64,000 nucleotides of DNA from Vreelandella venusta. GTDB lineage: Bacteria > Pseudomonadota > Gammaproteobacteria > Pseudomonadales > Halomonadaceae. How positions within the stretch are numbered: position 1 is the stretch's first letter; each line of letters starts with the position of its first letter. Made by a program: the position numbers and the translations under genes. Under the pieces are notes generated by a model. That model was not told where the DNA came from. It was given only the letters and a program-made list of their open reading frames with translations, and did no database searches. This document shows, one piece after another, positions 34,177-43,504 of the stretch. Where the stretch lies: the NCBI RefSeq assembly GCF_007989605.1, contig NZ_BJUL01000002.1, positions 299,962-363,961 of the forward strand. Direction: 5' to 3'.

Positions 34177-34949
34177 TGAGCCAGGAATACACCTCTTCTG
34201 AAATGATGACTGTAACCGCTGCCCGTGCGTTAGAAAACGGCATGACCTGTTTTGTCGGTATTGGTCTGCCTTCTGAAGCCGCCAACTTGGCACGCCTAAC
34301 CCACGCGCCTGAGGTAGTGCTAATTTATGAGTCCGGCACCCTGCAAACCAAGCCTGAGATTCTGCCGCTTTCTATTGGTGACGGTGAGCTGTGCGAGTCA
34401 GCGCTGACCACGGTGGCCGTGCCAGAGATGTTCCGCTATTGGCTGCAGGGCGGCAAAGTGAGCGTGGGCTTTTTAGGCACCGCACAAATCGACCGCTTTG
34501 CTAACCTCAATACCACGCTGATCGGTGATTACAAAGCCCCCAAGGTTCGTTTGCCAGGGGGCGGCGGTGCGCCAGAAATCGCCACCAACGCTGGTGAAGT
34601 GTTTATTACCCTGAAGCACTCCAAGCGCGCCTTTGTGAAAGATGTCGATTTCATCACCACGCTAGGCTTTGGACGTGACGGCAAGGGGCGCGATAACGTG
34701 CCTAATATTGGCAAAGGCCCTACCCGTGTCATTACTGACCTGTGCGTGATGAAGCCCGATCCGGATACCAAAGAGCTGGTAGTGGTATCGCTGCATCCTG
34801 GCGTCACCCGTGAAAAAGTGACTGATGCGACCGGCTGGGATATACGCTTTGCCGAACAGTTAGAGAGCACGCCGGAACCGAATCCCAACGAGCTTAAAAT
34901 ATTGCGCGAACTGAAAGCACGCACCGAACGGGCCCACGCGGGTGAATAA
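34176..34949 (+). CDS. pcaJ: 3-oxoadipate CoA-transferase subunit B
   Basis: A 257-residue beta subunit starting at ATG 34176 (TAATG junction with pcaI); the open frame upstream is pcaI sequence in another frame. Motifs [22 protein letters not shown] and [11 protein letters not shown] include the Glu that forms the CoA thioester in the family, followed by [22 protein letters not shown] and [12 protein letters not shown]. It completes the heterodimer with PcaI. Confidence 0.94.
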   Translation: MSQEYTSSEMMTVTAARALENGMTCFVGIGLPSEAANLARLTHAPEVVLIYESGTLQTKPEILPLSIGDGELCESALTTVAVPEMFRYWLQGGKVSVGFLGTAQIDRFANLNTTLIGDYKAPKVRLPGGGGAPEIATNAGEVFITLKHSKRAFVKDVDFITTLGFGRDGKGRDNVPNIGKGPTRVITDLCVMKPDPDTKELVVVSLHPGVTREKVTDATGWDIRFAEQLESTPEPNPNELKILRELKARTERAHAGE

Positions 34950-34959
34950 GGAGCTTTGT

Positions 34960-36162
34960 ATGAGTGATGTCTATTTATGCCACCCGCGCCGCACTGCCAT
35001 TGGTCGATTCGCTGGCACCTTGGCCAGCGTGCGCCCCGATGATTTTGCCGCAACGATTTTTAAAGCTGTGTTGGCACAAGCACCGGATCTTGATCCGGCC
35101 GCCATTGATGAAGTGTTTATGGGCTGTGCCAATCAGGCGGGAGAGGACAACCGCAACGTGGCGCGTATGTCGTTGCTGCTGGCGGGCATCCCGACCTCGG
35201 TACCCGGCACGACCATGAACCGCCTGTGTGGCTCGGGAATGGACGCAGTGGGCACGGCATTTCGTGCGATTAAAGCAGGCGAAATGGAACTGGCACTAGC
35301 CGGTGGCGTAGAGTCGATGTCGCGAGCGCCCTACGTGATGGGCAAGGCCGATAGCGCCTTTGCTCGCACTCAAAAGATCGAAGACACCACCATTGGCTGG
35401 CGCTTTATCAACCCGCTGATGAAGAAAGCGTTTGGGGTGGATTCGATGCCGGAAACCGCCGAAAACGTCGCCGAGCAGTTCGCTATCTCTCGTGAAGATC
35501 AGGATGCTTTTGCTTTGCGCTCCCAGCAGAAAGCCTCCGCCGCCCAAAAAGCGGGGCGCTTTGCCCAGGAAATCACCGCCATCGAGATCCCGCGCCGTAA
35601 GCAGGAACCGCTGGTCTTTGATCAGGACGAGCATCTGCGCGAAACCTCCCTGGAAAAACTGGCCGGTTTACCCACGCCGTTCCGTGAAGGCGGTAGCGTC
35701 ACCGCTGGCAACGCCTCGGGAGTTAACGATGGTGCTGCCGCCATGCTGGTAGCCAGCGAAGCCGCGGTTAAGCAACACGGTCTTAAGCCGATGGCGAAAA
35801 TCATCGGCATGGCCACCGCTGGCGTTGAGCCGCGCATCATGGGCTATGGCCCGGTACCCGCTGTGCAAAAACTGCTCAAACGTACCGGTATCACCATGGA
35901 CGATATCGATGTGTTTGAGTTCAACGAAGCGTTTGCCGCCCAGGCGCTGGCCTGTATGCGCGACTTGGGCCTTAAAGACGACGACCCTCGCGTCAACCCC
36001 AACGGCGGCGCGATTGCCCTGGGTCACCCGCTGGGTATGTCCGGTGCGCGCTTGTTAATGACCGCTGCTCACGAGCTGCAAAACAGCGGCAAGCGCTATG
36101 CATTGTGCACCATGTGTGTAGGCGTGGGCCAGGGTATCGCCACGCTGATTGAACGCGTTTAA
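34960..36162 (+). CDS. pcaF: Beta-ketoadipyl-CoA thiolase
   Basis: A 400-residue thiolase that cleaves 3-oxoadipyl-CoA to acetyl-CoA and succinyl-CoA, the last step of the pathway. ATG 34960 is chosen over GTG 34942 because AAGGAG lies seven bases before it. Active-site residues are visible: nucleophilic Cys in [12 protein letters not shown], His in [17 protein letters not shown], and Cys in [10 protein letters not shown]. The family [10 protein letters not shown] motif is also present. It belongs to pcaIJF-pcaDC-pcaHG. Confidence 0.96.
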   Translation: MSDVYLCHPRRTAIGRFAGTLASVRPDDFAATIFKAVLAQAPDLDPAAIDEVFMGCANQAGEDNRNVARMSLLLAGIPTSVPGTTMNRLCGSGMDAVGTAFRAIKAGEMELALAGGVESMSRAPYVMGKADSAFARTQKIEDTTIGWRFINPLMKKAFGVDSMPETAENVAEQFAISREDQDAFALRSQQKASAAQKAGRFAQEITAIEIPRRKQEPLVFDQDEHLRETSLEKLAGLPTPFREGGSVTAGNASGVNDGAAAMLVASEAAVKQHGLKPMAKIIGMATAGVEPRIMGYGPVPAVQKLLKRTGITMDDIDVFEFNEAFAAQALACMRDLGLKDDDPRVNPNGGAIALGHPLGMSGARLLMTAAHELQNSGKRYALCTMCVGVGQGIATLIERV

Positions 36163-36172
36163 CGGAGGTAGC

Positions 36173-37354
36173 ATGGCCTTTCATACTATCAATGGCCGCA
36201 GTGTGGCTTATCGCCTGCTCGGCGCAGAAGTGAACCCGCTGGTCGTACTGGCGCATCCTTTGGGCATGAGCCAGGCAGTATGGGATGACGTGATTCCCGC
36301 ACTGCTGGCTCGCTATCGGGTGCTGACCTGGGATCTCCCCGGCCACGGTGCCAGCCAAGCGGTCAGCGGTGCACAAATCACCCCTGCTGACCTAGCGGCG
36401 GAGGCATTGGCGCTGGTAGAACTTGCGGGCGCGCAGCGCTTTCACTTTGCCGGTACGTCCATTGGGGGTGTGGTTGGCCAGCAGTTGATTGCTGAGCATA
36501 GCGATCGGCTGCTCTCTGCCACGTTGACCAATACCGGCGCAGTGATCGGCAATCCTGATCTCTGGAACACCCGCGCAGGGCGGGTGCGCCAAGAAGGTTT
36601 GGCTGCTATGTCTGAAGAGATCGTGCCGCGCTGGTTTGCACCACAGGCGTTTGAAGCAAGCCCTGCGCTGAAAGCGGGCTGGTGCACACAGATGGGCCGT
36701 GGCGACGATGAATCTTACGCCCAACTGTGCGAAATGCTCGGCCGCGATACCTTTACTGGCAAGCTCTCAGGTAAGCAGGTTCCTCATAAGGTCAGGGTAC
36801 AGCTATTGGGCGGCAGTGAAGATATGGCCACTCCGCCCGCGACGCTGGAAGCTCTGGCTGCGGAACTCGACAGCGCACCGTTGGAGATATTTGACGGTGT
36901 GGGTCATGTGCCGTCGGTAGAGGCTCCGGTGCTGTTTGCTGAGAGACTGCTCGCACTTATGGCGACTGACTTAGGTGACGTAGCCAACCATGGAGTGGCC
37001 TACGCCACAGGCCTGGAAACCCGCAAGCAGGTATTGGGAGAAGAGCATGTTGCGCGCTCTACCGCTAACGCCAACAGCCTGGATGCCCCCTTCCAGCAGA
37101 TGATTACCCGCTTTGCCTGGGGTGAGCTGTGGAGCAACGGCGACCTTACTCGCCGCGAGCGCAGCATGATTACCACCGGTATCCTCGCCGCCCTCGGCCG
37201 GGAAGAGCTAACGCTGCATTTAAAAACTGCTAAGCGTATTGGGCTGTCTGAGGCCGAACTGCGGCAGGTGCTGATGCACGTAGCGATTTACGGCGGTGTC
37301 CCGGCGGCCAATCACGCCTTTGCCCTCGCTAAAGAGCTGGGCTGGGGCGAGTAG
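36173..37354 (+). CDS. pcaL: Fused 3-oxoadipate enol-lactonase / 4-carboxymuconolactone decarboxylase (PcaD-PcaC, PcaL type)
   Basis: 393 residues from ATG 36173 (GGAGG six bases upstream). Residues ~1-262 are an alpha/beta hydrolase (nucleophile Ser in FAGTSIGG, catalytic His in GVGHVPSVEAP) that opens 3-oxoadipate enol-lactone. Residues ~268-393 are a carboxymuconolactone decarboxylase domain (FQQMITRFAWGELWSNGDLTRRERSMITTGILAALGR region). In many proteobacteria these are separate pcaD and pcaC genes. The fusion, first described as PcaL, catalyses two consecutive steps, so no free pcaC or pcaD is needed here. Confidence 0.94.
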   Translation: MAFHTINGRSVAYRLLGAEVNPLVVLAHPLGMSQAVWDDVIPALLARYRVLTWDLPGHGASQAVSGAQITPADLAAEALALVELAGAQRFHFAGTSIGGVVGQQLIAEHSDRLLSATLTNTGAVIGNPDLWNTRAGRVRQEGLAAMSEEIVPRWFAPQAFEASPALKAGWCTQMGRGDDESYAQLCEMLGRDTFTGKLSGKQVPHKVRVQLLGGSEDMATPPATLEALAAELDSAPLEIFDGVGHVPSVEAPVLFAERLLALMATDLGDVANHGVAYATGLETRKQVLGEEHVARSTANANSLDAPFQQMITRFAWGELWSNGDLTRRERSMITTGILAALGREELTLHLKTAKRIGLSEAELRQVLMHVAIYGGVPAANHAFALAKELGWGE

Positions 37355-37386
37355 CGAATCACAATACTTGATGAGAGGTAAGGGTG

Positions 37387-38118
37387 ATGACCCACGACAA
37401 TAAGCGCTTTGTGGAACGCGACCGCAGCTGGCATCCGCCTGCCTACGCGCCGGGCTATAAAACCTCGGTAGCGCGTTCGCCCCAGCAGGCGCTGGTGAGT
37501 ATGCAGCAACCGACTGTGTCTGAACTGACCGGTCCGGATTTTAGCCACCTGCGCATGGGGCCTCATGATAACGATCTGCTGCTGAACTTCCGCCAGGATG
37601 CGAGTCAGGGTGGGTTACCCCAGGGCGAGCGGATTATGATGTTTGGCCGAGTGGTCGATCAGTTTGGTAAGCCGATACCGCACACCCTGGTTGAGATGTG
37701 GCAGGCCAACGCAGGTGGGCGCTACCGGCATAAGAATGATAAGTACCTAGCACCGCTAGACCCTAACTTTGGCGGTGTAGGGCGTTGTTTGACGGATGAG
37801 CAGGGGATGTACCGCTTCCGTACCATCAAGCCCGGTCCCTACCCGTGGCCCAATGACATGAACAGCTGGCGCCCTGCGCATATTCATGTCTCAGTCACCG
37901 GACCTTCAATTTCTACCCGGTTAATCACTCAGATGTACTTTGAAGGCGACCCGCTGATCCCGCTTTGCCCGATCGTGCACACACTGAAAGATCCTCTTGC
38001 GGTTGAGACGATGATTGGGCGGCTCGATATGGCGCATAGTAAGCCGATGGACTTCCTCGCCTATCGCTTTGATGTGGTGGTGCGCGGCGAGCTGCAAACC
38101 TTCTTCGAAAACCAATAA
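37387..38118 (+). CDS. pcaH: Protocatechuate 3,4-dioxygenase beta subunit
   Basis: About 243 residues (ATG 37387, with GTG 37384 as an alternative). The non-heme Fe(III) subunit that cleaves protocatechuate between the hydroxyls. The iron-ligand region is recognisable: Tyr in [14 protein letters not shown], Tyr in [11 protein letters not shown], and the two His in [12 protein letters not shown]. Domain: intradiol dioxygenase with the N-terminal PcaH-specific extension. It is followed by pcaG after 16 bases. Confidence 0.96.
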   Translation: MTHDNKRFVERDRSWHPPAYAPGYKTSVARSPQQALVSMQQPTVSELTGPDFSHLRMGPHDNDLLLNFRQDASQGGLPQGERIMMFGRVVDQFGKPIPHTLVEMWQANAGGRYRHKNDKYLAPLDPNFGGVGRCLTDEQGMYRFRTIKPGPYPWPNDMNSWRPAHIHVSVTGPSISTRLITQMYFEGDPLIPLCPIVHTLKDPLAVETMIGRLDMAHSKPMDFLAYRFDVVVRGELQTFFENQ

Positions 38119-38134
38119 GGGCAGGGGATAGATC

Positions 38135-38767
38135 ATGAATCAGCCTAACAGCCAGCCGACCAGCGACCTGATGCTGCGGGAAACCGCCTCGCAAACCGCG
38201 GGCCCCTACGTGCATATTGGTCTTGCCCTGGCCGCTGCCGGTAATCCCGTGCGGGACGAAGAGATCTGGAACGAGATGGCCAAGCCCGACGCCGAGGGCG
38301 AGCATATCGAAGTGGTGGGTATCGTTATCGACGGTAACGGCGACCTGGTGCGCGATGCCTTTGTGGAAGCGTGGCAGGCCGATGCTAACGGCCACTACCA
38401 AGCCGATTACGATCTAAAAAAGCCGTTTAATAGCTTTGGCCGCACCGCTACCACCTTCGATCACGGTAGCGAATGGTCGTTAACCACCATCAAGCCCGGC
38501 GCGGTGAAGCACCCCAGCGGCCAGTTAATGGCGCCACACATTAATCTGGCGCTGTTTGCCCGTGGAGTGAACATCCATCTGCAAACGCGGCTCTACTTTG
38601 ACGATGAAGCTGAAGCGAACGCCCTGTGCCCAGTGCTATCACGCATCGAGTCACCGGCGCGCCGCCAAACGCTGATCGCTAAGCGCGAAGAGGTGGATGG
38701 CAAGGTGCGTTATCGCTTTGATATCCGCCTGCAGGGTGAAGGCGAGACGGTGTTTTTTGATTTTTGA
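38135..38767 (+). CDS. pcaG: Protocatechuate 3,4-dioxygenase alpha subunit
   Basis: A 210-residue alpha subunit that pairs with PcaH but does not carry the iron ligands. Motifs TASQTAGPYVHIGLALAAAG, EAWQADANGHY and FGRTATTFDHGSEWSLTTIKPG. It is the last gene of the pca operon; a strong terminator follows within 60 bases. Confidence 0.96.
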   Translation: MNQPNSQPTSDLMLRETASQTAGPYVHIGLALAAAGNPVRDEEIWNEMAKPDAEGEHIEVVGIVIDGNGDLVRDAFVEAWQADANGHYQADYDLKKPFNSFGRTATTFDHGSEWSLTTIKPGAVKHPSGQLMAPHINLALFARGVNIHLQTRLYFDDEAEANALCPVLSRIESPARRQTLIAKREEVDGKVRYRFDIRLQGEGETVFFDF

Positions 38768-38790
38768 GTAGTAGTTATTCTCGCCCCTGC

Positions 38791-38826
38791 AAAAAAGCGC
38801 TGTGACGATGTCACGGCGTTTTTTAT
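38791..38826 (+). terminator. Terminator of the pca operon
   Basis: An A6 run, stem CGCTGTGAC / GTCACGGCG with a GAT loop, then T6, 24 bases after the pcaG stop. The remaining 38827-39152 is AT-rich with no gene that I can support; it probably holds the promoter of the lipoprotein gene. Confidence 0.85.
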
Positions 38827-39152
38827 GTGCCTGATGCGATGACCTCCCAGCTAAGCATGCTCTATTAAATACTTACTTTAGGCCCTTCATCACTCAGCGT
38901 GGCGTAGTATTCGCTTTTATGGGACTGATGTTAGTTTGCATGTCCTTATTAAAGGCTAATTAAAAATGTCTAAGTGTTTGGTAATAATATTGCCAGTGAG
39001 GCGGCTATCAAGAGATGCTTGGCCAGTATAGTCATGGTGATTTTTCAAAGGTATAGTTAGCTTTTAGGTCGGGCTCGTGCTGTAAAAATTGTTACTGTGG
39101 AAGAAATCGCACAATTGCTGCGTTTTTTATACTTGATTCAAAGGAGTGAATT

Positions 39153-39968
39153 TTGAATATATCACGCTGTTTTGCTTTTTCGTCTGTCCTGTTGCTGGCT
39201 GCATGTGGTGATAGCGTTCCTGAAGCAACTGATGAACAGCTTGTTGCATTGCTAGGTGAGCATGAAGAAGCCTATGGGCAGTCATTGCCTCCCCGCATTT
39301 TGAGCAATACAGAAGATTGTGTGCGCCTGCTTGCAGGGCTGGAAGATGAAATCGTCCAAGATATCCCAGATGAGTATCTTGGAAGGATCAAAGCTGACTG
39401 TCGCACGGATCTGCGTGACAGGCTTCAAGTCAGTGAACTAAACCCAATGGAAATAGAGCTTTCACACTTTGAAAACAGGGAGCTGGGAGAGCGAGTCAGC
39501 GAACTTGCACAACCATCCCGCGAAGCAGCTCGGCAGGCGAGAAGTGAGGCAAGGGAGGCTAAGCAGAAAGCTGATGCCGAAGCGAGAGAGGTAGAGCAAC
39601 AGGCTAAAATTGATGAAGCACAAGAAAAAATAGCGACTCTTCAATCCTCACTGGATGATCACCTTGAGGAGTTCGCGCAGTTATGTGCTGAGTTTATGGA
39701 GTCGCGTCAGTCGGCATTCGACCAGGATATCACGGTGCCTAGCCATTTGAGGTGGTCTACTCCCCGTGTTTGTAACAATAACTTTACACAACAATTAAGT
39801 TCACAGATTGAAAATGTAAGTGAACGTCTTGCGGCTCTAGAGCCTAGTAGTGGAATATTTGGGCCATCAATTCCATATTTTGGTTTGGCTGACGCAGAGT
39901 ACTTGGAAGCTCAGAAAGAAGATCTTGAAAGCAAAATTCAGGAAATTAAGCAGTTATTGAGTGAGTGA
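39153..39968 (+). CDS. Hypothetical lipoprotein with coiled coil
   Basis: A 271-residue protein that I do not recognise. A type II signal peptide is clear: short positive n-region, hydrophobic stretch and lipobox LLAAC (Cys19), followed by Gly-Asp, so the mature protein is likely lipidated; the +2 Gly fits outer-membrane sorting. Residues ~120-170 are a highly charged Ala/Glu/Arg/Lys coiled coil, and a second coiled coil closes the protein. Four further Cys (~55, 83, 174, 203) could form disulfides. The start is TTG 39153 with AAGGAG seven bases upstream. It sits alone between pca and van clusters, with lower GC than its neighbours. Confidence 0.75.
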   Translation: MNISRCFAFSSVLLLAACGDSVPEATDEQLVALLGEHEEAYGQSLPPRILSNTEDCVRLLAGLEDEIVQDIPDEYLGRIKADCRTDLRDRLQVSELNPMEIELSHFENRELGERVSELAQPSREAARQARSEAREAKQKADAEAREVEQQAKIDEAQEKIATLQSSLDDHLEEFAQLCAEFMESRQSAFDQDITVPSHLRWSTPRVCNNNFTQQLSSQIENVSERLAALEPSSGIFGPSIPYFGLADAEYLEAQKEDLESKIQEIKQLLSE

Positions 39969-40029
39969 ATGTCCTAGGTAAAGACCGCAGGATTGTTTGA
40001 TAAAACGGTTCACAGCAGTGTGATTCTTA

Positions 40030-40053
40030 GCGCCTTGAGTAGAACCAAGGCGC
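40030..40053. terminator. Stem-loop after the lipoprotein gene
   Basis: GCGCCTTG / CAAGGCGC, a perfect 8-bp stem with an 8-base loop, 62 bases past the lipoprotein stop. There is no clear U-run on either strand, so terminator function is only possible. Confidence 0.4.
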
Positions 40054-40236
40054 GTCCGCGGCGCTTATTATATACAAGGAGAGATGTCTTAAAAGGAACC
40101 GTTGGGCGGTTAGTGATAGGCATGCTATACGGGGAATATGCTGCTTATCAATTGAGTTAAGCTCAGTGGGTAAGCATTCTAGGTGTAAAAGCGCCGAGCA
40201 GCCTGCGCTGGCTGCCCCTTTGTCATATCTTCAAAC

Positions 40237-41214
40237 CTAAGCCGAGCAGCTCTCCTGTAAACCCATCGCAGCTTCGTAGATGTCATTGGCGGAGCCGCCA
40301 ATCTCCTCAAGGTAACCATCAATGGTTTGCTGTAGCACCGGGTCCCATTCAGAATCTTTAAGTGCATCTTTGATGATGACGAACTCATGTCTGGCCTCGA
40401 CGGCTTCTTCACGCCCTTGGCGTATCATCTCGTCGTAAACTTCCGCTGCGCGCAGCGACCACTCCAAGCCGCTGTGGTCATCAATCACTTGCTGCAAATC
40501 GGCCGGCAGGCTGTCGTAACTGCGCTGGTTCATGGTGGCGAACAGCGAAAGGTCATACAGGGGGACTTCGGTGTGGTACTGCGCCAGTTCGTTCAGCCGG
40601 AAAGTCTTCATGCCTTCCCAGTTGAAACTGAGGCCGTCGACGACGCCACGCTGCATAGAGGTAAACACATCCGGCGCTGGCATGCCCACGGCTTGGGCGC
40701 CAAGGCGCTCGAACATATCACCCACCACGGGCGTGGGGCGGCGTAGGCGAAGCCCCTCAAGATCAGCGGGTGTTTCAATCTGCTGGTTTTTGGTGTGCAG
40801 GTAACCTGGGCCGGTAGTGAACAAGAACAAGGGGCGTGTATCGGCGTACTCCTGTTCAAAATGCCCCTGATCGTAAAGCGACTGGAGTATACAGGCCCCT
40901 TGGCGGGCGCTTGCTGATACCCCCGGCAGCTCGACGACTTGTGTGAGGGGAAAGCGGCCTGCGGTATAGCCCTGGGCGGAAGCGCCAATGTCGGCGATGC
41001 CCATCACCGCGCTTTCGTAGGTTTGAGCCGATTTCGCCAGCGTCTGGCTGGGGAACACTTCTACTGTCAGCTGCCCATTCGACGCCTCTTCGACGCTTTC
41101 AGCCCAGGCTTGAAAAAGTTCGCGGTCTATCATGGAGCCGCCCGGCCAGACGTGCGCTACCCGCAGTGTGGTGCTGGCTTCCACGACGGGGGCCGCGAAT
41201 GAAATGGCGAACAC
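40237..41214 (-). CDS. dctP: Orphan TRAP solute receptor DctP, van operon; start codon anomalous
   Basis: A 325-residue reading from GTG 41214, the only canonical start. That start cuts the signal peptide: the frame continues upstream as KKIPTHLAKATLFG (a perfect n-region and h-region) to an ATA codon at 41259, with AGGA eight bases further upstream and an in-frame TGA beyond. ATA stands where ATG is expected. The mature part has DctP motifs VAHVWPGGS, GIADIGASAQGYTAGRFPL, GACILQSLYD, PADLEGLRLRRP and MQRGVVDGLSF. It lies about 70 bases downstream of vanB on the same strand without its own permease, so it is the likely receptor for vanillate or a related acid (inference). It is paralogous to the receptors at 48719 and 51617. 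Confidence 0.88.
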   Translation of the reverse strand: MFAISFAAPVVEASTTLRVAHVWPGGSMIDRELFQAWAESVEEASNGQLTVEVFPSQTLAKSAQTYESAVMGIADIGASAQGYTAGRFPLTQVVELPGVSASARQGACILQSLYDQGHFEQEYADTRPLFLFTTGPGYLHTKNQQIETPADLEGLRLRRPTPVVGDMFERLGAQAVGMPAPDVFTSMQRGVVDGLSFNWEGMKTFRLNELAQYHTEVPLYDLSLFATMNQRSYDSLPADLQQVIDDHSGLEWSLRAAEVYDEMIRQGREEAVEARHEFVIIKDALKDSEWDPVLQQTIDGYLEEIGGSANDIYEAAMGLQESCSA

Positions 41215-41329
41215 GCCAAACAGGGTCGCCTTGGCTAGGTGGGTGGGTATTTTTTTTATTGTCGATATCCTGATATCTAGTCAACGGGGCTCGTTTTTAT
41301 GATTGTTTTTGAAGCTGTCTTGAGACTGT

Positions 41330-42298
41330 TTAAAGATCCAACACAAGGGTCTTGCTCTTGGCTCTGGAGCAGCAGGGCGTGAATTGATCGTTGGCCGCGT
41401 GTTCATCGTCATCCAGGTATAAATCTCGATGGTCGGGTTCGCCTTCGAGCACACGGGTTAGGCAGGTGCCACAAACGCCTTGCTCGCAGGAGACCATGAT
41501 GTCGATGCCATTTTCAGCCAGTACTTGGTAGACGGTTTTATCGGCGGGCACGGTAAAGGACGCGCCGCTGCTGGCAATGCGCACTTCAAAGCTACCGTCG
41601 TCAGCAGATGTTGTCTCAGCACCGGAAAAGTACTCGGTGTTTAGTTGGTCGGCTGGCCAGCCGCACTGTTTACCTGTTGATAGGACGGCGTTAATAAATC
41701 CGCTAGGGCCGCAGACGTAAACCTGGGCATCGGCCTCGGGCTCACTAAGCAGCTTTTCCAAATCGAGGGTTGGGGACGCGGTGTCATTGTCCAGGTAGAA
41801 GTATGATCTATCGGCGAAACCTGATGTGTTGATACGCTCACGGAAAGCCATGCGCTCGGCGGAACGCGCGCAGTAGTGCAGCTCGAAATCCGCATCGGTG
41901 CGCGCTAAACGCTCCGCCATACACAGCAGCGGGGTGATGCCAATCCCGCCCGCCAGTAGGTAAGTGCGCTTTGCGGGTTTAAGCGGGAAGTGGTTTTTGG
42001 GGGCGCTGATGAGCAGCAGGCTGCCCACTTTAATCTCATCGTGCATGGCGATGGAGCCTCCTCTGGAGGCCTCATCACGCAACACGCCGATCAAATAGCG
42101 ATCCCGCTCTTCAGAGTGGTTGCACAGCGAGTATTGCCGAATTACTCCCTCTTTCACCTGCACATCAATGTGGGCGCCGGCGCTAAAGGGGGGCAGCGGT
42201 CGACCATGCGGGTCGGCAAGCTCAAAGGTGGCAATGCCCAGCGCCTCCTCGTGACGAGCTTTTACCTCGACAATAAGCGATAGAGAGGGGTGACTCAT
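41330..42298 (-). CDS. vanB: Vanillate O-demethylase oxidoreductase (VanB)
   Basis: A 322-residue reductase of class IA: an FMN/ferredoxin-reductase domain (~1-105; GAHIDVQVKEGVIRQYSLCN), an NAD-binding domain (~110-225; LLAGGIGITPLLCMAERL; VYVCGPSGFI) and a C-terminal plant-type [2Fe-2S] ferredoxin (CEQGVCGTC plus a distal CC). It supplies electrons from NADH to VanA. It overlaps vanA by four bases (ATGA). Confidence 0.95.
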   Translation of the reverse strand: MSHPSLSLIVEVKARHEEALGIATFELADPHGRPLPPFSAGAHIDVQVKEGVIRQYSLCNHSEERDRYLIGVLRDEASRGGSIAMHDEIKVGSLLLISAPKNHFPLKPAKRTYLLAGGIGITPLLCMAERLARTDADFELHYCARSAERMAFRERINTSGFADRSYFYLDNDTASPTLDLEKLLSEPEADAQVYVCGPSGFINAVLSTGKQCGWPADQLNTEYFSGAETTSADDGSFEVRIASSGASFTVPADKTVYQVLAENGIDIMVSCEQGVCGTCLTRVLEGEPDHRDLYLDDDEHAANDQFTPCCSRAKSKTLVLDL

Positions 42299-43362
42299 GC
42301 CATTGCCTCCTGGGATTGCTCGGCCTGCTCCTCTGTTAAGATGCGATCAATAATGCGGCGCGCTTGTACGCCCCCGCCGTCAATATTGAGTTTCAGCAGT
42401 GGGCGGTCGGGGTATTTGAGCAGGTTGCGTTGCTGCGCCTCGAGCATCTCAAGATCTTCTTCGAAGATCTTGCCCTGGCCCTCGCGGATCTTGTCGGTGA
42501 GCGCCTGATCTTCCGGCTTGAAGTTGCGGGCCATGCCCCAGAAGTACCAGATAGAGGTATCGCTCTCAGGAGTGATAAAGTCGACCACGATGCTGGACGC
42601 TTTTACATCTGCCGGTGCTTTAGCGCCGCCATTGCCCGCGTGGGCCACACCGACATCGATGTGCACATGGCTAGGAGGGGTAAAGCGGCAAATTTGCCAG
42701 CGGTCAACGGGGACATCATCAGCAAGCCCATTACCCCTTAGAGCGGCCTGCCAGAAAGGCGGTGCGGGGATATTTTCCATCTCGCGGCTGGTGATCACTT
42801 CGCTACCGTTAACCGTTGTTTCCGGTGCGGCTTCCTCTATCTCTGGCTGGCCGATGCTGGAGGCGTGCACATAGGTCTCATGGGTAAGATCCATGAGGTT
42901 GTCGATCATCAGGCGATATTCACACTGAATATGGTAGAGACCGCCGCCATATGCCCAGTCCGGGTTGTTGGCCCAGTGCAGCTCGGGAATCAGATCGGCG
43001 TCCGCTTTCTCGGGGTCGCCGGGCCAGATCCAGATAAAGCCGTGTCGCTCTTCAACGGGGTAGGCGCGATTGCTAGGAAAGCCGCGAACCCGCTGGCCGG
43101 GCATGCTGTCGCACTTACCGCTGCAGTTCATTTCAAGGCCGTGGTAGCCGCACACCAGCTTGCCATCGCGCACGAAGCCCAAAGAGAGCGGCGCACCACG
43201 GTGGGGGCAAAAGTCCTCCACGGCGGCCACGCGACTTTCGTCACCGCGGAAGAAAACTAGTTGCTTATTGCAAATAGTACGCCCAAGCGGTTTCTCTGTA
43301 AGCTCTTCTGGGGTGCAGGCGACGTACCAGGTATTTAAAGGAAAGGGGGCTTGTTGAGTCAC
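42295..43362 (-). CDS. vanA: Vanillate O-demethylase oxygenase (VanA)
   Basis: A 355-residue Rieske non-heme iron oxygenase that demethylates vanillate to protocatechuate and formaldehyde. The Rieske cluster is Cys52-x-His54 and Cys71-x2-His74; the mononuclear iron site is in the NLMDLTHETYVH segment. The start is GTG at 43362 with AAGGAG six bases upstream. The formaldehyde released could end up as formate for the Fds enzyme elsewhere in the window (inference). It is divergent from vanR, with a VanR-type operator between. Confidence 0.96.
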   Translation of the reverse strand: MTQQAPFPLNTWYVACTPEELTEKPLGRTICNKQLVFFRGDESRVAAVEDFCPHRGAPLSLGFVRDGKLVCGYHGLEMNCSGKCDSMPGQRVRGFPSNRAYPVEERHGFIWIWPGDPEKADADLIPELHWANNPDWAYGGGLYHIQCEYRLMIDNLMDLTHETYVHASSIGQPEIEEAAPETTVNGSEVITSREMENIPAPPFWQAALRGNGLADDVPVDRWQICRFTPPSHVHIDVGVAHAGNGGAKAPADVKASSIVVDFITPESDTSIWYFWGMARNFKPEDQALTDKIREGQGKIFEEDLEMLEAQQRNLLKYPDRPLLKLNIDGGGVQARRIIDRILTEEQAEQSQEAMA

Positions 43363-43400
43363 GGTAAACTCCTTTTTGGTTTAGTGTTGTAATTATGCTT

Positions 43401-43412
43401 ATTGGATCCAAA
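43401..43412. promoter_or_regulatory. VanR operator in the vanA-vanR intergenic region
   Basis: ATTGGATCCAAA matches 11 of 12 bases of the known Caulobacter VanR operator ATTGGATCCAAT and contains the perfect palindrome TTGGATCCAA (43402-43411). It is 39 bases upstream of the vanA start codon. A second palindrome, CTATAC-N4-GTATAG, lies at 43443-43458, closer to vanR. Confidence 0.72.
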
Positions 43413-43504
43413 GTAAAGGCTAGGAAGGTTTTTGCCGTCAACCTATACCTTCGTATAGCTCCGCCAGCTAATTGCAAAACAGTGTTGATACGAGAGAAAA
43501 ACAA

